A DNA stretch of 46,451 bases from NCBI RefSeq assembly GCF_900109725.1, contig NZ_FOBC01000027.1:1-46451 (forward strand), written 5' to 3'. Below are positions 25,687 through 35,833 of the stretch, piece after piece; the stretch's first letter is position 1, and every line of letters starts with the position of its first letter. The notes beneath the pieces are model-generated. The model was not told the DNA's origin. It did no database searches and saw only the letters and a list, made by a program, of their open reading frames with translations. This DNA comes from Halomonas daqiaonensis. GTDB lineage: Bacteria; Pseudomonadota; Gammaproteobacteria; Pseudomonadales; Halomonadaceae. The translations under genes and the position numbers were made by a program.

Positions 25687-26748
25687 TCATTCGTCGTCCA
25701 GAATGAGCGGCTGGCCTTCTTCCAGGCGCTCGTTTCCCCTGAGGACGACGCGCTCACCGGCCTCGACGCCCTGCTGGATGGCGACCTGGCCCTCGTGGCT
25801 GGCGCCGGGGGTGACGCGTTGCTCGTTGGCGCGCCATTCGTCGTCCTCTTCACGGGCCAGCCAGACGCTGATGCTACCGTCCGGGCGGCGGATGAGGGCG
25901 TCGCGTGGCACCACAGGACCGCTCCCGTTCCTGAGCAGCAGCCGCCCCTGCACGGCCATGCCCGGCAGCATGGCCGGGGGGTTATCGAGCGTGGCGCGCA
26001 GCAGGAACTGGCGCGAGGACCCGTCCTCGAGCGGCACTTCGGCGATGGTTTGGGCCGAGAGCCAGTCGTCGCTCCCAGGAAGGCGGACCTCGAGCTCGGC
26101 GTCGGCGAGCCGGTGATGCAGGTCGAGGGGCACGGCAAAGTCGAGGGTCAGCCGTTCGAGGTCGATCAGCGTCAACAGCGGCGTACCTGGCGTCGCCCAC
26201 TCACCGATGGCCACGTCGCGGTGGGTGAGCCTGCCGGCGAACGGTGCTTGCAGGCGGTGGCGTTCGAGCCGGACCTCGAGACGGTCGAGCTCGGCGAGGC
26301 GGCGCTCCAGCGTCGCCTCGGCGATGGCGACGTTGGTCTCGCGCTGACTCAGCTCGCTGCTGGCGATGTTGCGCCCTTCGCCGAGTCGGTTGCCTTCCCG
26401 TAGCCGCCGACGGGCGTTGTCCAGCGCCGCCCGGGCTTCGCCGACATCGGCGTCGGCGCTTTGTGCCTGAAGCGCGACCTCCTCGCCATCGATGGCCAGC
26501 AGCAGGTCGCCTTCCTGTACATGCTCGCCGAGCGAGACCGGCAACTGGGTGATGCGTCCAGCCACATCGCTGGAAAGATGCGCGGTTCGTGGGGCCGTCA
26601 CGCTGCCGTTGATCGCGATCGTTTCCACGATGACGCGCTTCTCGATCCGGGCGGTAGTGACGCGAGCCTCCTGGGCCAGCAGCGGGGCGGCAAGCCCAAG
26701 CAACAGGCCCAGGGCGAGGAGGGAGCGCATGGGGCGAATGATGATCAC
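25687..26748 (-). CDS. RND efflux periplasmic adaptor (membrane fusion protein)
   Basis: The adaptor linking the RND permease to an outer-membrane channel. I prefer the GTG at 26748, 4 bases after AAGGAG, giving 353 residues; the in-frame ATG at 26730 (MRSLLALGLLLGLAAPLLAQ) gives a cleaner signal peptide but has no ribosome site. The barrel-sandwich (lipoyl-like) half motif VSLGEHVQEGDLLLAIDGEE, a coiled-coil hairpin (about 90-160) and the second half (LQAPFAGRLTHRDVAIGEW) are clear. It lies about 56 bp after the YdiJ-like gene. Confidence 0.92.
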   Translation of the reverse strand: MIIIRPMRSLLALGLLLGLAAPLLAQEARVTTARIEKRVIVETIAINGSVTAPRTAHLSSDVAGRITQLPVSLGEHVQEGDLLLAIDGEEVALQAQSADADVGEARAALDNARRRLREGNRLGEGRNIASSELSQRETNVAIAEATLERRLAELDRLEVRLERHRLQAPFAGRLTHRDVAIGEWATPGTPLLTLIDLERLTLDFAVPLDLHHRLADAELEVRLPGSDDWLSAQTIAEVPLEDGSSRQFLLRATLDNPPAMLPGMAVQGRLLLRNGSGPVVPRDALIRRPDGSISVWLAREEDDEWRANEQRVTPGASHEGQVAIQQGVEAGERVVLRGNERLEEGQPLILDDE

Positions 26749-26768
26749 GATTCTCCTTGTGAACTCGG

Positions 26769-26804
26769 GCGGCAAAAACTTCCCTGGGCCATGGTTTTCG
26801 CCGC
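26769..26804 (-). terminator. Hairpin after the YdiJ-like gene
   Basis: Directly beyond the stop codon at 26805, GCGGCAAAAAC (26769-26779) pairs with GTTTTCGCCGC (26794-26804) with one mismatch. On the minus strand the second arm carries five T. It may reduce read-through into the RND genes. Confidence 0.4.
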
Positions 26805-29800
26805 TCAAACTTGAGCGATGCGCAGCTGCTGCAGCAATCCCTGCAGCGGGTGGGGTATAGCAGCGTCGGAGAACCGCTTTGCCTGGCTGCGGCAGGAGTA
26901 GCCGGTGGCCAGTAGCCTGCCGGCGTTGGCGTCATCCTCCACTACCGGCTGCCACGATTGGGCGTAGATGGTCTTGGAGGTCTCGCGGTTGCGTGCCTCG
27001 TGGCCGTAGGTGCCGGACATGCCGCAGCAGCCGGTGCTGACCAGTTCGAGCTCCAGGCCGAAGGCGGCGAAGACCTGCTGCCAGGCCTTGGGGCTGCCCG
27101 GGGCGTTGGTCTTCTCGGTGCAGTGGGAGAGCAGCCGGTAGCGCGGGTCATCCACGTCCAGGCCATTGGGGACCAGGGGGGTGGCCAGGGTCGTGGACTG
27201 AGCCAACAGCCACTCCTGCAGCATCAGCACCTCGGGTACAGCGTCCGGCCCCAGCGCCTTCACGTACTCCTGGCGATAGGTCAGGGTCATGGCCGGGTCG
27301 ATGCCTACCAGGGGCACGCCGAACGCGGCCAGCGTTCGAAGACGCTTTGCCTGCTTCTCGGCGGTGCGTTCGAAGGCGCCCAGGAAGCCCTGGACATCGA
27401 GCGGCTTGCCGTTGGGCGCGTAGGGGGCGACGAAGACTCGCACGTCGAGGCGGCTGAACAGCTCGACGATGTCCATCACCAGCCTGGCCTCGAAGTAGCT
27501 GGTGAAGGCGTCCTGCACGAGCACCACGCTGCGTGCCTTCTGCGTCTCGGTAAGCAGGCCGAGCGACGTCGGCGTCGCTTCCGCTACGCCCCAGGCCGCC
27601 AGCTGCTTCTTCAGGCTGGCGCGGGAGAGCCGTGGGCTATCCACCATGCCGACGGGGCCAGCCAGCAGTCGGTTGACGAGGCGATTGCCCAGGGCGGCGT
27701 TATAGAGCGACGCGATCCAGGCAAGGCTGGGAGCGAGGAACTCCAGGCCGCCGATCAGGTAGTCGCGTGGCGGCCGCAGATAGCGGCCGTGGTAGAGCTC
27801 GAGGAAGCGCGAGCGCGAGTCCGGCACGTTGACCTTTACCGGGCACTGGCCGGCGCAGGACTTGCAGGCCAGACAGCCCGCCATGGCCTCGTAGACCTGG
27901 TGAGAGAAGTCCGCCTCACCGCGCCGCTTGGCCAGGGTGTTCCTGAGCCGCATGGGGAAATCCCTGATGAAGCCCCAGGTGCCTTCGGCCTTCTTCTTTC
28001 TCGACTCCTCGACCAGGTCGATATCGGCCTCGCCCTGCAGGCGCAGCCACTCGCGGATCAGGCTGGCGCGCCCCTTGGGCGAATGGACGCGGTCGCGGGT
28101 GGCCTTCCAGGAGGGGCACATGGCGTCATCGGGGTCGTAGTTGTAGCAGGCGCCGTTGCCGTTGCAGTAGACGGTGGCCGCGTGGGCCCGCCAGACCCGC
28201 TCATCGATGGTGCGGTCGAGCTGGCCTCGAGTGGGCACGCCATCGATAGCCAGCAGGCCCGGATCGACCAGCTTTATTCCCTGCTCCTCGACCGCTTCGA
28301 CAGGCGTCGCGATCTTGCCGGGGTTCAACTGGTTATGGGGATCGAAGGCGGCCTTGATCCGCTGCAGGCTGGGATAGAGCTCGCCGAAGAACGCCGGCGA
28401 GTATTCGGAGCGCACCCCCTTGCCATGCTCGCCCCATAGCAGGCCGTGATACTTCTGCGTCAGCTCGACCACCTCGTCGGAGACCTCACGGATCAACCGC
28501 GCCTGTTCGGGGTCCTTCATGTCGATGGCCGGGCGCACGTGCAGCACCCCGGCGTCCACATGGCCGAACATTCCGTACTCGAGGCCCCGGGCGTCCAGGG
28601 CGGCGCGGAACTCGCCGATGAAGTCGGCCAGATGCTCCGGCGGCACCGCGGTATCCTCCACGAAGGGAATCGGGCGCTTCTCGCCCTGAACGTTGCCCAG
28701 TAGGCCCACGGCGCGTTTGCGCATCTCGTAGACGCGCTGGATCTGCTCGCGCCCCTCGGCCAGCGTATAGCCGAGGCGTTCGACGCTCGCATCTACCGCC
28801 AGATGGCGACAGAAGGCAGCGACCCGTTCGGCCAGCCGGTCGGGGTCGTCGTCATTGAACTCCACCAGGTTGATGCCGCGTACCGGCGTTTCCCCCGAGG
28901 GAAAGAATTCCGCCACGCTGTCCCAGACAAAGTCCTCCATGGCCAGCATCAGCACGGTGTCGTCCACCGTCTCGATGGAGGTGGGACGCGCCTGCGGCTG
29001 AGCTTGTGAAGAGCCCATGAGGGCCCGTGCATCGCGCAGGGCATCCATGAAGCCGGCGTAGCGCACATTGACCAGTGTCGAGTGCTTAGGGATCGGCAGA
29101 ACATTGAGCACCGCCTCGTCGAGCAGGCCCAGCGAGCCCTCGGAGCCGCACAGCAGGCTGTTCATGTCGAGCCGGCCTTGCGAATCTCTCAGGTGTGCCA
29201 GATCGTAGCCCGTCAGGCAGCGGTTGAGAGGCGGAAAGGTGGCCTTTATCAGTTCGCCCTGGGTGTCGATGACCTCTCGCGCGGTGCGGTAGGCGCGGCC
29301 GCTGACGTCATCGCGAGCACACAGCGTCTCGAGTGCGTGCTCGTCCACCGGGTGGCTCACCAGCCGCTCGCCGCCCAGCAGTACGCTCTCGAGCTCGAGG
29401 ACATGGTCGCGGGTCTTGCCGTACTCGCAGCTGCCCTGGCCGCTGGCATCGGTCGAGATCATGCCCCCGATGGTGGCGCGGTTGGAGGTGGAGAGGTCCG
29501 GCGCGAAGAATAGGCCATGGGGCTTCAGTGCGGCGTTGAGCTGGTCCTTGACCACCCCCGCTTGTACCCGTACACGGCGATTCTCCACGTCGATGTCGAG
29601 AATCCGGTTCATGTGCCGGGAAACATCCACCACCAGGCCGTCGGTGAGCGACTGGCCATTGGTGCCGGTGCCGCCGCCGCGGGGGGTGAGCACCACCTGG
29701 CGGTGCTCACCCCGACCGGCCAGTTGGGCGATGCGCTCGAGATCCTGCGTATGCCGGGGATAGAGCACTGCCTGTGGCAGCCGCTGGTAGATGGAGTTGT

Positions 29801-29945
29801 CGGTGGCCAGTACCGTGCGGGCCGCATAGTCCGGAGCGATTTCGCCCTCGAAGCCGGCAGCCTCGAGGGCATCGAGGAAGCGCAGGTAACGAGCGTCGAG
29901 GCCCTCGAGTCGGCGCGAGTCGGCGGTATCCAGTCGTGCAATCAT
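26805..29945 (-). CDS. ydiJ: FAD-binding and Fe-S dehydrogenase, YdiJ-like (D-2-hydroxyglutarate dehydrogenase type)
   Basis: A 1046-residue fusion of a PCMH-type FAD domain and an Fe-S domain. FAD signatures are LTPRGGGTGTNGQSL and ATIGGMISTDASGQGSCEYG; the FAD-oxidase C domain holds LLWGEHGKGVRSEY. The Fe-S region has CLACKSCAGQCPVKVNVP for a 4Fe-4S cluster, and the C-terminal CCG-type motif STGCCGMSGTYG. Length and order match E. coli YdiJ (about 1018 residues), reported as a D-2-hydroxyglutarate dehydrogenase; D-lactate and glycolate enzymes share domains but are usually shorter or split. It is divergent from serS. Confidence 0.88.
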   Translation of the reverse strand: MIARLDTADSRRLEGLDARYLRFLDALEAAGFEGEIAPDYAARTVLATDNSIYQRLPQAVLYPRHTQDLERIAQLAGRGEHRQVVLTPRGGGTGTNGQSLTDGLVVDVSRHMNRILDIDVENRRVRVQAGVVKDQLNAALKPHGLFFAPDLSTSNRATIGGMISTDASGQGSCEYGKTRDHVLELESVLLGGERLVSHPVDEHALETLCARDDVSGRAYRTAREVIDTQGELIKATFPPLNRCLTGYDLAHLRDSQGRLDMNSLLCGSEGSLGLLDEAVLNVLPIPKHSTLVNVRYAGFMDALRDARALMGSSQAQPQARPTSIETVDDTVLMLAMEDFVWDSVAEFFPSGETPVRGINLVEFNDDDPDRLAERVAAFCRHLAVDASVERLGYTLAEGREQIQRVYEMRKRAVGLLGNVQGEKRPIPFVEDTAVPPEHLADFIGEFRAALDARGLEYGMFGHVDAGVLHVRPAIDMKDPEQARLIREVSDEVVELTQKYHGLLWGEHGKGVRSEYSPAFFGELYPSLQRIKAAFDPHNQLNPGKIATPVEAVEEQGIKLVDPGLLAIDGVPTRGQLDRTIDERVWRAHAATVYCNGNGACYNYDPDDAMCPSWKATRDRVHSPKGRASLIREWLRLQGEADIDLVEESRKKKAEGTWGFIRDFPMRLRNTLAKRRGEADFSHQVYEAMAGCLACKSCAGQCPVKVNVPDSRSRFLELYHGRYLRPPRDYLIGGLEFLAPSLAWIASLYNAALGNRLVNRLLAGPVGMVDSPRLSRASLKKQLAAWGVAEATPTSLGLLTETQKARSVVLVQDAFTSYFEARLVMDIVELFSRLDVRVFVAPYAPNGKPLDVQGFLGAFERTAEKQAKRLRTLAAFGVPLVGIDPAMTLTYRQEYVKALGPDAVPEVLMLQEWLLAQSTTLATPLVPNGLDVDDPRYRLLSHCTEKTNAPGSPKAWQQVFAAFGLELELVSTGCCGMSGTYGHEARNRETSKTIYAQSWQPVVEDDANAGRLLATGYSCRSQAKRFSDAAIPHPLQGLLQQLRIAQV

Positions 29946-30022
29946 GGTGTCGTGTTCAGTCTTGGCGCCACCACGGCAAGGCCGGGCGGGGGAGAGAGGG
30001 TGGCCCTACTCTACCCCGGTAG

Positions 30023-31435
<1,413 letters not shown>

Positions 31436-31441
31436 CCCGGC

Positions 31442-32224
31442 TTACGGCTTGATTGCCCAGCTGACGCTGACGCCTGCCTGGATGGTGATGGTGCCTGGGC
31501 GGTATTCGGCCTGGGGCGCACTCTCGCGCGTATCGGCACTCATGGCCATCATCTGCGGCTGGAAGACCGGCGACCGGGTCTCGTTCACGTTGATCACCTC
31601 ACCCAGTTCGATGTCCAGCGTCTCGGCCATTAGACTGGCCTTGTGGCGGGCCTTCTCCAGCGCCTTGACCAGCGCCTCGTCGGTAGCCCCGTCTCGGTCG
31701 GCCAGGTCATAGCTCACGCCATCCAGGGCATCCACGCCGGCCGCGGTCAGGGCATCGAGCAGCCTGGGCAGTTGCTCGAGATCATCGATCTGGACGCGAA
31801 CAGGTCGCTCGAGGCGGGTGCGCACCAGCGTCTCGCGCTCCCCTTGCGCGCTACGCTCGCCCGGCAGGTGCTCGGGTTGCACATTCAGGGAGCCGGCATT
31901 TATCGCCTTGCGTTCCAGCCCCACCTCTTCCAGGGCGCGAATCAGGCTGGCGGCACGAGTTTCCAGCCTGTCGCGGGCCTCGCGAAGGGCATCCGGGTCG
32001 TTCGTCGACCCCTTGTGCTGGGCGATGGCCGGTGTGTGTTCCCACAGGCGGGCATTGAGCGTGGCGCGATCCGGCACCACGTGCAGTTCGGTCTCGGCCT
32101 GGACGTCCAGGCGGCTGGGCGTCTCCGCGGCGAGAGCATGGGACAGCATCGGCGGCGATACCGTGACCATCAGTATGGCCAGGGCCGGCACGAGCAGTGG
32201 TCGCAATGGGCGGGCAATCGGCAT
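31442..32224 (-). CDS. SIMPL (DUF541) domain periplasmic protein
   Basis: A 260-residue exported protein started at the ATG at 32224, which follows AAGGAG; upstream in-frame starts lack a ribosome site. It has a signal peptide of about 32 residues (ending SHALAAE). The mature part is one DUF541/SIMPL domain: RLDVQAETELHVVPDRATLN, VQPEHLP, KARHKASLMAETLDIELGEV and a closing GTITIQAGVSVSWAI strand. Members have unclear roles in the periplasm or cell surface. Confidence 0.88.
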   Translation of the reverse strand: MPIARPLRPLLVPALAILMVTVSPPMLSHALAAETPSRLDVQAETELHVVPDRATLNARLWEHTPAIAQHKGSTNDPDALREARDRLETRAASLIRALEEVGLERKAINAGSLNVQPEHLPGERSAQGERETLVRTRLERPVRVQIDDLEQLPRLLDALTAAGVDALDGVSYDLADRDGATDEALVKALEKARHKASLMAETLDIELGEVINVNETRSPVFQPQMMAMSADTRESAPQAEYRPGTITIQAGVSVSWAIKP

Positions 32225-32318
32225 GTTTCTCTCCTTGTTGCGTAGCGCACACCTCGGCTTCGAGGCCGTGGACAGGGGATGGTTCCCGTGCTTTGCATTT
32301 CCCTCCTGCCCCGGCATC

Positions 32319-33446
32319 ATGAATAGACTTCTAATGATCGTGAGTCCGGGTATGCCCCTTCCCCAAGACAATCAGCAGAGCACCATCCCCCTTAACCTGA
32401 CCCTGGCATTGGCCGCCCTGGTGGTAATCGTCGCGGGCATGCGTGCGGGATCCAGCCTGTTGGTGCCGCTGCTGCTGGCGCTGTTTATCGCGGTCGTCTG
32501 CACTGCGCCCGTGCATTGGTTGCATCGTCTCGGGCTGGGCATGCGGTTGGCCGTATGGCTGACGCTGGTGGTGATCGGGGGTTTTCTCTTCCTGCTCGGC
32601 CTGCTGCTGGCCAACAGCTTCGGCACCTTCGTCGATGCATTGCCGGGGATCGAACAGAAGCTCTACCAGTACTATCTGGGATTCCTTGACGGCTTGGCCG
32701 GGCTGGGACTTGCCATCGATACCAATCGGCTGGCCGAACTGCTGGACGCCGAGCAGATCGGCGACTGGATTCCGGCGGTCCTAGGCGAGGTGGGCAACCT
32801 GATGATGCAGAGCGTCGTGGTGGCCCTGCTGGTGATGTTCCTGCTCTTCGAGACGCTCAACTTCCGCGACAAGGTCTCCCGCGCCCTGGTCAATCCGGCC
32901 CCTAGCCTGCGCCGCTTCAACGAGTTCAGCCTCACCCTCAAGCGCTACCTGGCCGTCAAGACGCTGATCAGCCTGGTAACCGGTGCGCTGATCTGGGTGG
33001 CCTGCAAGCTGGTGGGTGTGGAGTTTGCACTGTTGTGGGCGGTAATGGCCTTCGCGTTCAACTTCATTCCCAACATCGGTTCGGCCATCGCCGCCTTTCC
33101 TCCGGTGTTGCTGTTGCTCGTGGCTCCCGAGGGCGGTTTATTCGATGCGACGCTGTTGGCGGCGGCCTATCTGGGGGTCAACTTCGTGATGGGCAACATC
33201 ATCGAGCCGCGGGTGATGGGAAGGGCTCTGGGGCTGTCGACTTTCGTGGCTTTCCTGTCGCTGGTGGTGTGGGGCTGGATCTTCGGTGCGGTGGGGATGC
33301 TGCTCTCGGTGGTGCTGACCATGACCCTGAAGATCGCCCTGGACAGTCATCCCGAGACCCGCTGGATCGCCCATCTACTGGGGCCGGGGGATGAGTCGCC
33401 GATCGAGAAGGCCGACCGCCCGATCTCCGAACGGGAGGAGGAATAA
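32319..33446 (+). CDS. AI-2E family transporter (PF01594-type permease)
   Basis: A membrane protein of about 375 residues with eight predicted helices in the AI-2E/PerM layout: LNLTLALAALVVIVAGMRAG, LLVPLLLALFIAVVCTAPVH, a soluble stretch (about 105-165), VVALLVMFLLFETLNFRDKV and the conserved block FNFIPNIGSAIAAFPPVLLL. Members are diverse permeases, some Na+/H+ antiporters; AI-2 export is one proposed role only. Starts at 32319, 32334 or 32352 are all possible since none has a clear ribosome site. It is divergent from the SIMPL gene. Confidence 0.87.
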   Translation: MNRLLMIVSPGMPLPQDNQQSTIPLNLTLALAALVVIVAGMRAGSSLLVPLLLALFIAVVCTAPVHWLHRLGLGMRLAVWLTLVVIGGFLFLLGLLLANSFGTFVDALPGIEQKLYQYYLGFLDGLAGLGLAIDTNRLAELLDAEQIGDWIPAVLGEVGNLMMQSVVVALLVMFLLFETLNFRDKVSRALVNPAPSLRRFNEFSLTLKRYLAVKTLISLVTGALIWVACKLVGVEFALLWAVMAFAFNFIPNIGSAIAAFPPVLLLLVAPEGGLFDATLLAAAYLGVNFVMGNIIEPRVMGRALGLSTFVAFLSLVVWGWIFGAVGMLLSVVLTMTLKIALDSHPETRWIAHLLGPGDESPIEKADRPISEREEE

Positions 33447-33494
33447 GTACGAGACGCAATGTAGGGACAGGAAACACCAGGGGCAGGAAACAAC

Positions 33495-33520
33495 ATCGCC
33501 CCAGGCATGGCCGGGGCGAT
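33495..33520 (-). terminator. Terminator between trxA and the AI-2E-type permease gene
   Basis: ATCGCCCC (33495-33502) and GGGGCGAT (33513-33520) form a perfect 8-bp stem. On the minus strand it is followed by GTTGTTTCC, a weak T-rich tail, so it probably ends trxA. It may also limit the permease transcript from the other side. Confidence 0.6.
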
Positions 33521-33543
33521 AAGGCGTCCAGGGGGGCGTGAGA

Positions 33544-33867
33544 TCAGGCGTTCTGATCGATGAACTGGGTCAGCTGTGACTTCGACTGTGCGCCGACCAG
33601 TGAGGCGACCTTGGTGCCGGACTTGAACAGCATCACTGTCGGCACCCCGCGCACGCCCTGTTCCGCGGCGATCTCGGGGGCATCGTCCACGTTGATGCTG
33701 ACGACCTTGAGGTTGCCGTCACGCTCTTCGGCGACCTCGTCGACCACCGGTGCCATCACCTTGCAGGGACCACACCAGGGGGCCCAGAACTTCAGCAGGA
33801 CCGGCGTATCGGCCTTGAGGACTTCCTGCTCGAAGTTGGCATTGGTGACATCGACGTTATTGGCCAT
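33544..33867 (-). CDS. trxA: Thioredoxin TrxA
   Basis: A 107-residue thioredoxin started at the ATG at 33867 (GGAGAA upstream). The active site is WCGPC with Cys32 and Cys35, the same numbering as E. coli TrxA; the cis-Pro is in RGVPTVMLF. It reduces disulfides in the cytosol and can donate electrons to PAPS reductase. cysB and cysH lie next to it. Its 5' region has a hairpin (33926-33954). Confidence 0.97.
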   Translation of the reverse strand: MANNVDVTNANFEQEVLKADTPVLLKFWAPWCGPCKVMAPVVDEVAEERDGNLKVVSINVDDAPEIAAEQGVRGVPTVMLFKSGTKVASLVGAQSKSQLTQFIDQNA

Positions 33868-33925
33868 GTGATTCTCCAGTTTCGTTGCGCTGCATCGAGC
33901 GGATGGGGTGACATGCAGGGCATGC

Positions 33926-33954
33926 CCGGTCGGACGATGGTAGCGGCCGACCGG
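33926..33954 (-). other. Hairpin in the trxA upstream region
   Basis: CCGGTCGG (33926-33933) and CCGACCGG (33947-33954) form a perfect 8-bp stem 59 bp before the trxA ATG. It could be a leader structure or a terminator against antisense reading; nothing else identifies it. Confidence 0.35.
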
Positions 33955-33998
33955 AGTGCTGGCAAATCCCTTCCATGTAGCAGAGTTCATGAAAGCGG

Positions 33999-34029
33999 TT
34001 GCATCGGTTCGGCCAGGTTATGCTATAAA
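33999..34029 (+). promoter_or_regulatory. Probable cysB promoter with extended -10
   Basis: TGCTATAAA at 34021-34029 is an extended -10 about 72 bp before the cysB ATG. TTGCAT at 33999-34004 is a possible -35 with a long 19-bp spacer. Confidence 0.5.
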
Positions 34030-34070
34030 ACGATCATGGGTAATTTTCTTATGTCTTACGGGTATTTTAA

Positions 34071-35072
<1,002 letters not shown>

Positions 35073-35089
35073 GCTGCCGTTTTGTCAGT

Positions 35090-35115
35090 CATCGCCGGTG
35101 ATCGCACCGGCGATG
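35090..35115. terminator. Strong hairpin between convergent cysB and cysH
   Basis: CATCGCCGGTG (35090-35100) and CACCGGCGATG (35105-35115) form a perfect 11-bp stem with an ATCG loop. No T run follows on either strand, so it may act as an mRNA end stabiliser or a Rho-assisted stop. Confidence 0.5.
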
Positions 35116-35126
35116 GCCCCTCGCCA

Positions 35127-35747
35127 TCAATGCTGCAGGTGCAGGCCGCACTCGCGCTTTTCCTCGACCTTGGTGGGGTCGAAGTAGTCGAAGTTGTTGG
35201 GCAGGTCATGCTCCTGCAGGTAGCGGTAGAGATCGCGAGCCGTCCAGTGAAGCAAGGGTGAAACCTTCAACAGGCCGTTCTCATTGCGACTCACTGGTGC
35301 CATGCGGGCGCGTTCCGGCGTGTCTTCGGCGCGCAGGGCGGTGAACCAGACATCCGGTGCCATCTCGCGCAGGGCGCGTTCGAAGGGTTCGAGCTTCACC
35401 TCTCGGGTGAAGGCGTCGTGGTGCGGATCCTCGATCCCCGGGGCAGGGCCTTCCAGTGCCTCTCGATGGGCCCTTGTGCGCCGTGGCAGGTAGCTCACAA
35501 GGTTGAGCTCCAGGCGCTTTATCAGGTCATCGGCGAACCGGTAGGTGGCCTCGGTATTGTAGCCACTGTCCATCCATACGATCGGAATATCCGGTTGCTG
35601 GCGCGTGACCATGTGCAGGATCACTGCCTCGAAGGGGCGGAAGTTGGTCGTGCAGATCGGCCGTTGCCCTTGGTCCAGCGCCCAGCGGATCAGGGCCTCG
35701 GGGTCGTTGCCGAGCTCCCGGTTGATGACATCGAGTTGCTGCGCCAT
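35127..35747 (-). CDS. cysH: CysH-like phosphoadenylyl-sulfate reductase, short form
   Basis: CysH reduces PAPS to sulfite. This 206-residue protein has PDIPIVWMDSGYNTEATYRF, WFTALRAEDTPERAR and the C-terminal KRECGLHLQH, which holds the catalytic Cys of the ECGLH motif. It is shorter than E. coli CysH (244). The usual DEGYLSVGDTHTTR-type stretch before ECGLH is missing, and the SSSFG-type substrate loop reads TTNFRPFEA. No Cys-Cys pairs for an Fe-S cluster are present, fitting a PAPS rather than APS enzyme. Context (cysB and trxA) supports a sulfur role, but activity is not certain. Confidence 0.83.
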   Translation of the reverse strand: MAQQLDVINRELGNDPEALIRWALDQGQRPICTTNFRPFEAVILHMVTRQQPDIPIVWMDSGYNTEATYRFADDLIKRLELNLVSYLPRRTRAHREALEGPAPGIEDPHHDAFTREVKLEPFERALREMAPDVWFTALRAEDTPERARMAPVSRNENGLLKVSPLLHWTARDLYRYLQEHDLPNNFDYFDPTKVEEKRECGLHLQH

Positions 35748-35833
35748 TAGGGGCTCCCGGAGTGTTGCTCTTGAGTATGGGGCTACCCTAGCAGAGCCGG
35801 TGATGCCTTCCCCAATACCGATTCATTGGATAT

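Noticed and set aside
26958..28439. Plus-strand frame of 493 codons opposite the YdiJ-like gene
   Set aside because: It is antisense to the FAD/Fe-S dehydrogenase, whose motifs are unambiguous.
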